Of a stretch of DNA of 28,235 nucleotides, positions 9,766 through 20,300 are shown piece by piece. The notes beneath the pieces were generated by a model. The model had not been told where the DNA came from. It saw only the letters and a program-made list of their open reading frames with translations, and searched no databases. The translations under genes and the position numbers were made by a program. The first letter of the stretch is position 1, and each line of letters starts with the position of its first letter. The stretch spans positions 1 to 28,235 of the forward strand of contig LLCB01000508.1 in NCBI GenBank assembly GCA_001414345.1, read 5' to 3'. This stretch comes from Hymenoscyphus infarciens. Taxonomy: Eukaryota > Ascomycota > Leotiomycetes > Helotiales > Helotiaceae.

Positions 9766-10078
9766 AGCGATGCCAAACCAAGCACAAGCAAGGCGCTTGA
9801 AGATGTTTATAAATTAAAGACAATTTATGATACTTGATATCTAAATATCTCAATGACAAGGCCACAGCAACTCTGAAGCCAACAGATACTCGCATAGTGA
9901 AGTCCAGCCTCACAAGGAATAGTGGTGTGACAGGCACATGGTGCACCTTGGATTTTCAAGAAGAAGATCCTCGGCGTGAAATTGGACACTCCCAAGCCGA
10001 CTATTGACGAGGAAGGAGCAACCAAGACTGTACTGCTTCCTCAAAACACACTGATGGCGGAGGCCGCTCTTGCTTGAC
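9766..10078 (+). pseudogene. Coding-like plus-strand fragments, unidentified
   Basis: Three pieces in different phases look coding: 9766-9836 (SDAKPSTSKALEDVYKLK, ending at TGA), about 9850-9930 (DKATATLKPTDTRIVKSS), and about 9942-10077 (KKKILGVKLDTPKPTIDEEG, ending LMAEAALA then TGA). No clean introns join them: stops or phase changes intervene, although GTGTGACAG near 9926-9934 could be part of a splice site. This suggests the 3' half of a gene decayed by small changes. I cannot assign a family. A CTTTAG at about 9761-9766 could be an old acceptor. Confidence 0.22.
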
Positions 10079-10145
10079 CAAATCTCATAAACATCGCAGC
10101 GAAGCAAGTCTTGCCGCGCGCAAGATGAGGGCAGAAACGCCGTAG

Positions 10146-10460
10146 TCTACCTACCTACCTATATAAGTCTTGTTGAGGCAGTGGGTCGCTCCTTCCCTTC
10201 AACCTAATCCTTACCGCGCGCACATCTCGCAAAAAAGGAAGGAACGACCACCCCTCAACTTCAAAACCTTCGCCCTTCCTCTTCCTCCTCTTCCTCTTCC
10301 TCTTCCACTTCCTTTCTTCAACAACACCTTTCTTCTCTATGTCTATATAACCCCTCTCTATTACTCTGAACCTGGGGAAGGCCCTTACCAGCACCCCAAC
10401 CTCTCGGGAAGAATATAAAGATTTACATCCTGTATCAATACACGTTTTCTACACGTTGAG
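10146..10460 (+). promoter_or_regulatory. Core-promoter-like, pyrimidine-rich region
   Basis: CTACCTACCTACC is followed by TATATAAG at about 10160, and a second TATA-like CTATATAAC lies near 10342. Between them is a long CTTCCT/CTC pyrimidine tract (about 10273-10317), as is common at highly expressed fungal promoters. The only ORF directly downstream is the 53-codon frame at 10461. The promoter could instead serve a non-coding transcript. Confidence 0.35.
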
Positions 10461-10622
10461 ATGTCACCGTTTTTGCCTCGTTATAAGGAAATCTTTCACC
10501 CATGTTTCCACGTGGCGTTTGGTTGCTGGTTCGTCATGGGTTGGGGTGGATTAGGAGACTTTGTTTTTCTTCTCTTCTTGGTGGTTTGTTGTTTGAGAAA
10601 TGTAGGAGCAGATGGCAGCTGA
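10461..10622 (+). CDS. Candidate small membrane peptide (53 aa), hypothetical
   Basis: The first ATG after the TATA/CT-rich region (10461, G at -3) opens a 53-codon frame ending in TGA at 10620-10622. It begins MSPFLPRYKEIFHPC and has a hydrophobic segment, WFVMGWGGLGDFVFLLFLVV, that could span a membrane once. No homologous family recognised. A competing ORF in another frame (10502-10810) overlaps it and looks less natural. Support is position behind a promoter-like sequence plus composition, so this is a guess to be tested. Confidence 0.22.
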   Translation: MSPFLPRYKEIFHPCFHVAFGCWFVMGWGGLGDFVFLLFLVVCCLRNVGADGS

Positions 10623-11670
10623 ATCGCTCCCCTTTCTTACCTTCCTTGCTAATCGCATTCCAGGAATTGCGGGTTGGAGCCGGAAGCTTTTTGCTGCCGC
10701 TTTTATTTGTCCGGGAGCCACGTGATTCCTGGTTTCGCTCTACTCGAGTACGAGTACGGAAAGAGCGAGTACGAAAATCGACGACCAAATCCAACATTGT
10801 GAGAAGATGACAGGACCATGCAAAACCACGTTTTCATGACTCGTTGCACCGACATTGTTGAACAATACACTGACACGAACACCTGTCCGACAGATGGTGA
10901 TGGCATTGGTATAACGCGGGCACGATAACTTGGGCAAACGAAAACGTTGAACAGGAAAAGGGGGGGAGTTGGGTGGAAAGAAACCAGATGTGGGGGACCA
11001 ATTGAGGACCTTTGATCTGGGACTCCCGGATATTAGATTGTTGGATCCCTGAGGGGACCCTGCATTACATTTATGCAGCAGAGCAGCCTCACAGGAATCC
11101 AGGATGAAGCCATCGTGGTGCCGTATCCAACAACTTCTCGTTGGCTTATACTGGTACGGCATTTTATGGTGCACGAAAGCCCGGTTGTCTTCCCACACTG
11201 GCCAGTAAGTTTTCTTTTTCTCAAACCCGGTGAACCGGAATCTTCAATGTTGCGCCTCCAGCTCAGTTCGGGTGTCTTCTCGCCCGTGCCGTGTCAGAAT
11301 CTCCAAGGCTTCCAATCGCCGGCCGGCATCTAGCCCTTTCCATCTTCTTCCCCTCATTTTTGGTCTCTTTTTGGACTTTCCTTTTGCTGGCAGACTGGAA
11401 GCTTGAGTGAATTTCCGCAGAACGACGACCTCAGGTACTGGTCAACAGCTAGCTATTGCCTGCCCTTTTGGAGTCGCTTTCCCCGGGCAACCATCATTGG
11501 CATAAGCCTTGTCTTACTCGGTGAGCGTCAGAGATTCAGCTTGTAAGTTGACTGATTTCCCCCGTTCTCAAGGCTTCCTAGAGCAGCGTCTACGTATTCT
11601 GTATTGACCTCTCTGCTCTCTAGACCTACCCAAATTGAGGAAGCCCCAGACCTTCTGCCAACACAACACG
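10623..11670. other. Intergenic, no recognisable gene
   Basis: About 1 kb of normal-composition DNA. The ORFs here (for example minus 11198-10740, plus 11073-11333) have no recognisable domain and no clear start context. A short CGAGTACG direct repeat lies near 10743-10772. The last 150 bp before 11671 is C/T-rich and probably contains the promoter and 5' leader of the TLC gene. Confidence 0.5.
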
Positions 11671-12649
11671 ATGCTCGATCCCTTCTTCCCCCCGATCCCG
11701 ATCCTCCAGCAGCTAGTAACACCTCTCTGCAACACCCTCCACCTATATTCCTTACCTCTACACATCCACGAGATTCTTGCAGCTTTTGCCGTTTACCATG
11801 TTATCTTCGAATATATCGCTCCTCCATTCTCCAGCTTCTTCCTCTCGAAACAATATACGGGCTTGTCAAGGGAAAGCAAACTTCGTTGGAATATGCACTG
11901 CGTGTCTATGGTTCAGAGCGTAAGCATTAGCGCGCTGGCACTATTCGTTATGGCTGCAGATAAGGAGAGGAAGAGCATGAATCTCGAGGAAAGAATGTGG
12001 GGTTACACGGGCGCAGCTGGCATGGTGCAAGCTCTGGCCACGGGGTACTTTCTATTCGACTTGACCGTCATGATACGGTATTTGGATGTATTTGGAGTTG
12101 GTATGTTGACGCACGCTTCAAGTTGTCTTGTGACGTATACTCTAGGATTTGTAAGTTTTCTACGACTGCTTCGTATACCGTACCACCAATACTGATCTTG
12201 AGCAGCGTCCAATATTCAACTACTATGGTTGTGTATTTATGCTCTACGAGCTATCTACTCCCTTTTTAAACTTCCATTGGTTCTTCGATAAACTTGGCAT
12301 GACTGGGTCAAAGGCGCAATTATACAATGGATTTGCTCTTATATCGGTGTTCTTTAGTGCTCGGCTTGTTTGGGGCGCTTACTCTTCTTTCAACATATAT
12401 CGAGATGTTTGGAACGCTATATATTTTGATGCAAGCACAACAAAATTAAGCACAAACGAGGCCATGATGGTGTTTGGGAAGGACAGATCTCTTCCTGCAT
12501 GGCTAGTGATCATTTATATGGGAGGGCATGTCACCCTCCAAGTGCTAAATGTGTTTTGGCTAGGAAAGATGATTGCTGCCATTAGAAAGCGATTTACCCC
12601 AGAAGCTCAAGCGGAGAAGAAGCAGAGGACGCAGAGGAAGCAGAGGTAA
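11671..12649 (+). CDS. TLC-domain (TRAM/LAG1/CLN8, TLCD4-like) membrane protein
   Basis: Two exons, 11671-12150 and 12206-12649, encode 307 aa. The 55-bp intron is phase 0 with GTAAGT donor, ACTGATC branch-like site and GAGCAG acceptor. The protein has several hydrophobic helices and the TLC layout: F-LFDL (D130), the conserved His in MLTHASS (H148), YELSTPFLNFHWFFDKLG (about 174-191), and later helices around FALISVFFSARLVW and LVIIYMGGHVTLQVLNVFWLG. The extreme C-terminus is strongly basic (EKKQRTQRKQR), a cytosolic tail. TLC proteins sit in the ER or related membranes; some are ceramide synthases, but TLCD4-type members lack the ceramide-synthase Lag1p motif and influence lipid composition. 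This one has no HH of the Lag1p type. Start: ATGCTCGATCCC with A at -3; longer upstream frame has no ATG. Confidence 0.88.
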
Positions 12650-13315
12650 TACTTTTCAATTTAAGTTTGAAAAGATGCTAGGGGACACCCCTTGATAGAT
12701 AGATATAGACGAATTACTAGGTATATTCTCATGAGATGTCTACTTATGTAGGCAGCCACGACTCCGAAGCAGTAAGGCTGATGGAAACAATTGTTAAGCA
12801 CAGACCGTATGTTCTTATCCTTACCCGTAATTTGATTTATATGTAAGATCCACTCCTCGAACGGTGACAATTTCCGACTCGCCAGAACGCAAAATATATA
12901 CCCATTTATCTCATTTTGACCAATTGACCAATGAGGAAGGCCTCAGACCGAATCGGCCCCATGTTTGTCTCGAGTCGCGATCCCGACTCAAGGGATCGCA
13001 AGTTGCCCTTGGCGTTCGTCCTTTTCAAGAAGTAGACCCAGTTACCAAGACCACGTAACTGTCACACACTCTCTCTTTCTCTCATCTCACACATACATGC
13101 CTACACGCAACACTATTGTTCCTTTTTTGTCTTCTTCTCTTTCCCCTCATTCTTTCATTCTTCTTCTATAAGTTAGGGGCACGTCCAGTATCACTGTCCC
13201 GTATCTCACTCTTTTGCCCTTTTCCGACTACTAATTTCCCACCACGCCCTTCCCTACCCCTCAAAACAAACCCTCCGAAAGAACTTCCTCGAACACCAAT
13301 TGACGACGACGCAAA
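12650..13315. promoter_or_regulatory. Intergenic: TLC 3' end and PAQR promoter/leader
   Basis: The first 200 bp is AT-richer, with GATAGATAGATATAG near 12694, and probably holds the 3' UTR of the TLC gene. From about 13060 a CT-rich tract (CTCTCTCTTTCTCTC) and then a C-rich leader run to the ATG at 13316, the usual look of a fungal promoter and 5' UTR. ORFs at 12661-13171 are without domain or context. Confidence 0.5.
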
Positions 13316-14546
13316 ATGCATCAAACTCCATTACTTTCGGATTTCCACACCACCAGTGGTGATCGACCCCGGAAATCCTCGCGACGACGCAATGGAAAGA
13401 AAAGGGGAAAGGATCAATCCCCCCGCCGCTCCAAAAAGACAAATCTCGTGACTTTCCAGGAAACAGCCGAGAAAATGCGTCTCTACGCCTGGCACGAGCT
13501 GGAATCCTGGCAACAGGATAATGAATTCCTCCATTCTGGCTATCGAAAAGCCACGAATTCTTACCGTGCTTCCCTTTCTTCGCTTTCTTACATCCATAAT
13601 CAAACCGCGAATATCTATTCTCACCTCGTGGGCGCTGTACTTTTTATCCTGGCCTCAATCTTTATCTATTATGAAGCGGTGCCGCGATATTCTACTGCGG
13701 ATTGGTGGGATGTGGGAGTTTTTGCGTCTTTTGCGGCGGGTGCGATGGGCTGTTTTGGGATGAGTGCGTTTTTTCATACGGTGGGGAATCATAGTGAACG
13801 GGTTTATCATAGTTGGTTGCTGCTTGATCTGTATGGGATTTTGGGGTTAATTTGTGGGACGGTTTATTCGGGGACTTATTATGGGTTTTACTGTGAGAGG
13901 AGGGTTTGGGTGGCTTATTCTGTTGAGGTGAGTTGTTTCCTTGTTTTTTTTTTGGTCTTTCCTTTGCTTTGGGGTTGGTGAGAGGGGAATCTCGGGTTCT
14001 TGGATTGTGTCTTTCCTCCAGGCCTTGCTCGGGTATCGGGTGAGGGCTATGAGTGTGAAATGCTGACGCTTCTTGTAGATCACGCTCATTACCAGTCTTG
14101 GAGCTCTCATTTGCGCTATGCCAAAATTCCGTGCCCCTAAATGGAGAGTAGTAAGAGCCATAGTTTTCGGCATCATTTTCCTCTCGGGTGCCGTCCCAAT
14201 GACCCATGCGGTGCGAAAATTTGGCTATGAGCAAGCTGCTAAGCAAATGGGTTGGTGGTGGCTTATTCTTGAGGCTTCACTCTATGTTACGGGGGCTTTG
14301 GTTTATGCTGTATGTTTTCCCCCTCTTTTTCATCTTTTCGGTCGGTGTTGAGGCTATGGGGAAATTGGTACTGATTGAAAGAAATAGTTCCGCTTCCCTG
14401 AATGTATCAAGCCTGGAGCTTTCGACATCTGGGGAAACTCACACCAGGTATTTCATATTTTTGCTGTTTTGGGGGCCTTGGTACATTTGATTGGTATGAT
14501 TCAGGCGTTTGATTTTAATCACAATCCGGCTACTAGACGCTGTTGA
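13316..14546 (+). CDS. PAQR/adiponectin-receptor-like (haemolysin III, Izh-type) 7-TM protein
   Basis: Three exons, 13316-13927, 14079-14309 and 14388-14546, encode 333 aa; both introns (151 and 78 bp) are phase 0 and GT-AG, with CTGAC and CTGAT branch sites. Residues 1-45 are hydrophilic and highly basic (SSRRRNGKKRGK). Family marks: SYIHNQTANIYSHLVGA (about 91-107) opening helix 1, SAFFHTVGNHS with H154, D171 after the second helix pair, PECIKPGAFDIWGNSHQ, and HQVFH (300-304) in the last helix. H154 plus H300 and H304 match the zinc ligands of PAQR proteins, and the intracellular active-site architecture suggests hydrolase (ceramidase-like) chemistry. Yeast relatives (Izh) affect zinc and sterol/sphingolipid homeostasis. 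Without splicing, the last two helices would be lost, which supports the introns. Start: ATGCATCAAACTCC with A at -3. Confidence 0.93.
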
Positions 14547-14770
14547 TCTTTTGACTTCTAGAGGAAAGCATTTTGTAGAGATATAGATTGTTTTTGTATA
14601 TAGATTGATAGACTGTATTATAATATTTACAATGAAGGCTGGGGTTGTCATGTGACTTATCTCGTTGTCCTAAGTCATTGACATGTTCACTCCTTGAATA
14701 TAGCTAACAGAGAATCAATTATATATTAAAAGTGAAACTACATGAGTTCTAGGTAGGAAGGGGCAGTGTG
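14547..14770. other. 3' flank of the PAQR gene
   Basis: AT-rich 3' region, probably the 3' UTR and terminator (TATAATATTTACAATG near 14618). Contains GTCATGTGAC at 14647-14656, the same motif as at 8145-8154. No ORF. Confidence 0.4.
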
Positions 14771-14773
14771 AGA

Positions 14774-14900
14774 AATGATTAGATTAGGTTAGATTAGATT
14801 AATGACCTATGATTAATCTAATCATAGATTAATGAGGTCCTAATCATTAATCAGAGTAACCAAAAGTCACTAATCAGATTATTAATTGATTAATTGAGTA
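14774..14900. repeat. GATTA-rich inverted-repeat region at the island's right edge
   Basis: Dense GATTAG/GATTAAT words. A perfect hairpin CTATGATTA-ATC-TAATCATAG occupies 14807-14827 (9-bp arms, 3-nt loop). It is nested inside longer imperfect arms: GATTAATGACC on the left against GGTCC-TAATCATTAATC on the right (to about 14852). It may be a MITE relic or the end of a transposable element at the transition to degraded DNA. Confidence 0.6.
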
Positions 14901-15600
14901 GTATATATAAGTTTAATTCGCTCGTGGCTCCTTGTACTGTTGAAAATTAACCTTGATAGCACCTAGAGAAATCTAGTTCCTAAACTCGAAGATTAGCCTC
15001 TTACACTTTGTGATAGTCGTTCTGTTGATCCCGATAACTGTGTGCCTATAGACTGGATAATTCCTGACTGAGTTAGAGAAGTTTACTATCTGACGTATAA
15101 CCTAAAATACGAATGGTTTTGGCTAGAGAAACAGACACCATCGGAACCCTTTACTTTTGTAATATATAATACGAAGGCGGGAGCGTATGTACGTTATAAG
15201 TATTTGTTATTATATTAGATATTCACTCTTATGATAGCTACCTGATTAGGGTTAGCTTACTCTTAGGGTACTTATACTCTCTCCTATATATAGTAGATAG
15301 TTCTCTCCTTATAGTAATTAATACCTAATTCTCTACTCTATACTTTTGAATACCTATAACACTTCTCTTAACCTTATATCTATAATAGGTTATAAGCCTA
15401 GTAGCTATTATACTATTAGTATTTAATAGTATTACTTAAATCGTAATAGTAGAAGTTAATTTACTTATTATCTTATTACTACTAATAATATATATATATA
15501 TAAACTTAGGTTAAGAGATATTAATACTAGAAAACATATAAGTACTAACTATACTTTAATATATACTAAGTCTAAATAATCTATTTAGTAAATCGATAAA
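14901..15600. other. Transition to RIP-degraded DNA, no gene
   Basis: Up to about 15180 the composition is intermediate, with CpA and TpG still present. From about 15200 the sequence becomes TA-dominated. No ORF, RNA gene or transposon domain recognised. Confidence 0.6.
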
Positions 15601-15601
15601 A

Positions 15602-16115
15602 GTACGACGATCGATCTCTCTAATAACCTTCGATCTATAAGAGTAAGAGGTATTCTAAGCTATACTCGAATTATCTTTTAACGATTTACTCTCTTCGGTA
15701 TCAACTATACAAAAAGGTAAGAGTAAAGTAAATACTCTTATATAAGTTCTAGAGCAACTTTTACTAGCGAAAGGATTACTAATTAAGGAATCGCTTTTAA
15801 AGTCTTCTTATAATAATCTAGAAGGTTCTAGTAATAAATCGAATTTACTATTAAAAAGATTAGAATTAAGAAGTATAGGAAATAATAGCTTAAATAGTAA
15901 CAGATTAGAAGCTCCTCTACCGCTACTCTCTTAGTCGATATTTACTAGTACTAATAATATATTAGACCTACTAAATTTAAGCTATTATAGCACTTCTTAA
16001 CTCTTATTAAGATTATACTTAAAAGGTAAAAGTAATTACTTATTATAGAAGGAAGAGATAATAAGGCTTATATATTAATATAAATTAAAAGTCTACCTCG
16101 AAGAGAATGTTTAGC
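15602..16115 (+). pseudogene. Possible RIP-decayed coding region, unidentified
   Basis: The frame from 15602 reads as a helical, Leu/Ser-rich protein if TAA/TAG are taken as former Gln codons (for example FNDLLSSVSTIQKGKSKVN, then LEQLLLAKGLLIKESLLKSS). It ends about where the repeat at 16125 begins, as if that repeat had inserted into it. Stop density is not convincingly below chance, so the case rests on the residue pattern. No family recognised. Confidence 0.22.
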
Positions 16116-16124
16116 TACTAAATA

Positions 16125-16290
16125 TGACGGTTTCAGACCTGTCACGTGACTCCTCACCGCCTGGCAGAATCCTGTATATTAGCATCGTTTAGAGCTATCT
16201 TCGCTCTTTACCTTTAGTTTTCGCGTTAATAACTACGAATAGACTACTTCTCTACTCTACTCCTATCTTATTATTATATTAAACTAAAGG
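16125..16290. repeat. LTR-like repeat, copy A (lightly mutated)
   Basis: Begins TGACGGTTTCAGACC and is matched over about 165 bp by 17201-17364. Its first 75 bp keeps CpA/TpG-containing words (CACGTGAC, GGCAGAATCC, AGCATCG), whereas copy B has T or A at these positions. It is followed by unrelated sequence. Its place next to Copia gag in copy B suggests a Copia-family LTR, either solo or part of an older copy. Confidence 0.65.
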
Positions 16291-16320
16291 TCACTCTTCT
16301 TATTAGACTCTTAACCTCAC

Positions 16321-16588
16321 TTCTATTCTAGCCTCTCTGTCGCCGACTCTACGAACCTCTTTAAACAGCTTTCTAGACCCCTCGCTAGCGACTCTCGAAT
16401 TAATACTAAGCTTAAGACTCTCTCTCTAGCGTCTACGGACTTCTATTCCAGCCTCTCTGCCGCCGACTCTACGAACCTCTTTTTAAACAGCTTCCTAGAC
16501 CCCTCGCTAGCGACCTCTAAATCGACACTAAGCTTAAGACCCCCTTCTAGTATCTTTGGATCCTCTCCCCTCTCTAGCGTCTACGAAC
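16321..16588. repeat. Direct tandem duplication of about 120 bp
   Basis: 16321-16440 and 16441-16588 both start TTCTATTC(T/C)AGCCTCTCTG and end TCTAGCGTCTACG(G/A)AC. The second copy has about 27 extra bases before its end. The copies share CGCCGACTCTACGAACCTC and CTCGCTAGCGAC, are much GC-richer than the surroundings, and differ mainly by C/T changes. Confidence 0.85.
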
Positions 16589-17200
16589 CCCTCTCCCTCT
16601 CTCTTCAAATAGCTAGTATCTAACTACTTCGATAATAGACTCTAATATCGTATACTAGGTATATAACTTTAGCTCTCTTATTAAGAAGAAATATTAATAT
16701 ACTTATATAATCGACGTTTTAATAAGATAGCTTATCTAGCTCGTTATTAGTTAATCTAAGCCTCCTACTATTAAGAAGCTCTATACTCTAATAAAAGAAG
16801 CCTTTTAAGTAGACCTTCTTACTTTTAGCTTTATTATTTTCTAATAACTCTCGAAGTCTTCTCCTTCTCCTCTTAATATTATAAAAGCTAATATTATAAA
16901 AGCTCTTAAAGCCTATACTTTAGTAATTAATAAAGTTATAGAAGTATATACTAGTCGCTTAGCGGATTATATAGATTAGTATTAGAGAGCGAATATAGAG
17001 AGTTTTAGGTAACTTAGCGTATAGCTAGTATCTTACTACTTATATAGAGCTAGCACCTTACTACTTATATAGAGCTAGTATCTTATAGCTGCCTTAGTAG
17101 AAGGAAGGGCAAGAGTATAAGCTAGAACTAGTAGATATATAGATAGACAAGTATATAGGTATAGAGCTCGAGGGCGAGCTCTACTAAAGAGAGAGAAATA
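16589..17200. other. RIP-degraded DNA between the two LTR-like copies
   Basis: AT-rich, no intact ORF. A plus-strand frame at about 16660-17020 reads protein-like with TAA/TAG as former Gln (LIKEAFQVDLL in it), possibly a decayed gag-type region. It includes a short tandem repeat at 17024-17084. No domain recognised. Confidence 0.4.
17024..17084. repeat. 25-bp tandem repeat, about 2.5 units
   Basis: GCTAG(T/C)A begins at 17024, 17049 and 17074, with CTTACTACTTATATAGA between, giving a 25-bp period. Confidence 0.85.
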
Positions 17201-17364
17201 TAACAGTTTTAGACCTATTACGTAACTCCTTACTACCTAGTAGAATCCTATATATTAGTATCGTTTAGAGCTATCTTCGCTCTTTACCTTTAGTTTTTAC
17301 GTTAATAACTACGAATAGACTACTTCTCTACTCTACTTCTGCCTTATTATTATACTAAAAAAGG
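17201..17364. repeat. LTR-like repeat, copy B (RIP-mutated), upstream of Copia gag
   Basis: Matches 16125-16290 over its length. Nearly all differences in the first 75 bp are C in A to T in B, or G in A to A in B. The remaining 90 bp is almost identical (GTTTAGAGCTATCTTCGCTC shared). Directly followed by the gag region of a Copia element, so it is a good candidate for that element's 5' LTR. Confidence 0.65.
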
Positions 17365-20300
17365 TTAAATTAATATTTACTATATAAGAAGAGGAAACTA
17401 TAGATAACGTAAAGTTATAAAACCTTTAGAATAAGAGAGAGGCTAGATACTACTCTATAATTATAAATAATATTAAAGTTCTTCTTACTAAAGTTATCAA
17501 AAGCATCTATATTATAAAGAGTATATAGAATACTCTCGAAAGAAAGTACTCTAGAAAAGAAGAGGTACTTATATATAATATAATTAGTAATTATATTAAC
17601 TATAAATATAAGAGACATAATAATCTTAAGAAGTATATTAGTTACTTCTTAAATATAAAGCGTAAGCTTAAGAATCTTAAGTTAATAGATATCGAAAAGT
17701 AGTATACTACTCTTTTTATTAAAGAATTAATATAGTCCTTTCCTTAATAGTCTATAGCTAAGCGAGTAGATCTTTAAGGTTCTAATCTACTAAACCTTAA
17801 TCACTTAATTATTAATATTATAGATAAAGCTCGTATTAGAGAGACTACTAAAAGTAAAGCCCTTTTTAGAAGTATAAAGCCTTAATAATAGTAATAACAC
17901 CTAAAAGGTAATAATAGTAAAGAGAATAAGAATTACTCTTATTATACGTCTAATAGATATAACTCTAATTTATACTTTTCTCTTTTAAAAAACAAGGAAA
18001 AGAAGGAAAAGTAAAAGGCTTTTCAAAGTAAGAAGTAGACTAAATAGAACCTAAAAAAGAAAGATAAAAAAAGAGGTAATTCTTTAAAGAATAAGAATAC
18101 TAAGCCTAAGAATACCTCTAATAATGATATTAAGAATATAGAAAGTGTTTTTAGATATATAGGCTTATATATAGTATATAGTCTTAAATTAGATACTAAT
18201 ATAATTATAATATTCTTATAAAAGTCTAAACCTTAGAAAAAGAGATTTAGAAATAATACTAGTACTAACTTATATATTATATACGATTACTATCGCTTTT
18301 AAAGAGACTTCTAAAAAGAGAATTTAGATACTATTATAATAGTTAGTAGTATAGCCTCTATTTAAGAAATCAGTATAGTAGTACTCTAATTATATACTAG
18401 CTAAAGTAAGAATAATTATTACTATATTAAATTAAAGAATTATTTATATATCCTAGAAGATAGTATAATTTATAGATATTAAGAGTGCTATTAATAAGTA
18501 TAAATTATAGCTCGCTAAATCTAAGCATATCTTCTCTCTTTTAGATAACGATTACTATCTCTTAGAGATACTAAATAATTATCTCTTATCTAAGAACTTA
18601 AAGATATATTTAAGTAAAAAGTAAGATATTAAGGTTATTAAATATAACCTTAATCTTAATAAGAGACTAACTTCTATAGTTTCTTAAAGCGTTAATAATA
18701 CTATTATTAAAAGTAGTATAAGTACTAATACTAAGACCTTCTTAACTAATAAGAAGGCTAGCTTTCTTATTTTAACTAATAAGAAGCTAGGAAATTTTAA
18801 GCAAGAGTTAGTATTAAATATAGTCGTAGCTTACCTAATAGTACTTTAAAAAGTTAAAATCCCTTTACTAATAATATAGTATTATTACTTTAGACATCTT
18901 AGTCTTAATAATATATAAAAGACTTTTAAATTAATAAAAGACATAAAATTTAAAAAGTATCTAGAATCTTAAGAAAGTGAAATTATATATACTCTATATA
19001 AGCTTAGAAAGCTAATATAGTATAAGCTAAAAGCTATTAATCTAGAGTATAAAAGCTAGAAAGTCCTTAGACATATATTTAATAATATAGTATAAATTAA
19101 GCATCTAATATATAATAGTATAGAGTATACTATAATCTTAACTAATAAATATTTAAAAAAGCGATAGAGATATCTCTTAAAAATAAAAGGAGAGGTATAA
19201 GAATATCTTTAAGCTTTTAAGTAATTAATATATATCTAATATAGCTACTAAATTAAGATATTTAGATTAGATAAAGGAAAGGAATTTATAGTTAAAGATA
19301 TCTAAGAGTATACTAAAAACCTTGAAATAAAGCTTAAGATTACTACTCTAAGATTACTTAAGTAGAATAGAGTTTCTAAGTATATAATCTATACTCTTAT
19401 TAAAAGACTCTAATCTATAGTAATCGACTAAGAGATCTCTAAGTTTTTTTAGAGAGAAGTACTACTTATACTAATCTAAATATATAATATTACTACTAAT
19501 AGTATAGTTAATAGTAAGACTTCTTATTAAAAGTTTCTAAACAAGTTCTATCTAGATAAGGATAATATACTAGATATATTAAATCTAAAAGTATTAGAGT
19601 ATAAGGCTTTTATCTATATCCTAATATAGAATAGAGTTATAAGTAAAAAGCTTACTATATATACTTAGAAAAGTATATTAGTTAGTTATAAAGGTTTATA
19701 TATTTAATAAATTTAAGTACTAGAATTATAAAGAGTTATAAGATTCTTAAACATAAGATTTAACAAAGAAGAGTATATTAGTAGATATAGTCTCTTAGAA
19801 CCTAGATCTAGAAGTAGTAATCTTAATAATAAGATCCTAGTTTCTATTACTTTAAATAAGAGTATAAACTTTAATAATTTTACTCTTATTCTTAATATTA
19901 ATAAACCTAGCTTAACTAATTTAGATTATAACAAATATAACGAAGTTCTTAATAAAGTTTCTATTAATAATAAAGTTAATAAACCTATTTAATAATCTTA
20001 AAAGATATATTCTACTATTCTATTAAGTAAATATATTAATACTTATTAGAATTATATTAAGAAGGTTAATCTAAATATTATTATAAATTTATTAAAGAAG
20101 AAGATAACTTTAAAGGAAATTAAGTCTCTTATAAAGCTTACTACTAGATAAGTATATACTACTATTAAATATAAGAGTATTTAAATTTCTAACGATTTAT
20201 AGACTTTAATTAAAGTCTTAAATAGTAAAAACTCTAAAAAGTAGAGATATACTATAAGAATAGAGATAGAGTTACTTATATATAAAAAGACCTAGATACT

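Noticed and set aside
10502..10810. Plus-strand ORF of 102 codons (MFPRGVWLLVRHG...)
   Set aside because: Arg-rich end comes from the CGAGTACG repeat, no family resemblance, and it overlaps the more plausible 53-codon frame.
10740..11198. Minus-strand ORF of 152 codons
   Set aside because: No recognisable domain, no promoter-like context and mixed composition. It looks like a chance open frame in intergenic DNA.
13692..14246. Minus-strand ORF of 184 codons opposite the PAQR gene
   Set aside because: It is antisense to exons that encode clear PAQR motifs. The Pro/Lys/Asn-rich text is the complement of hydrophobic codons.
17415..17618. Minus-strand ORF of 67 codons in the Copia gag region
   Set aside because: Shadow of the degraded plus-strand gag. 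Ile/Tyr/Asn-rich text typical of AT-rich noise.
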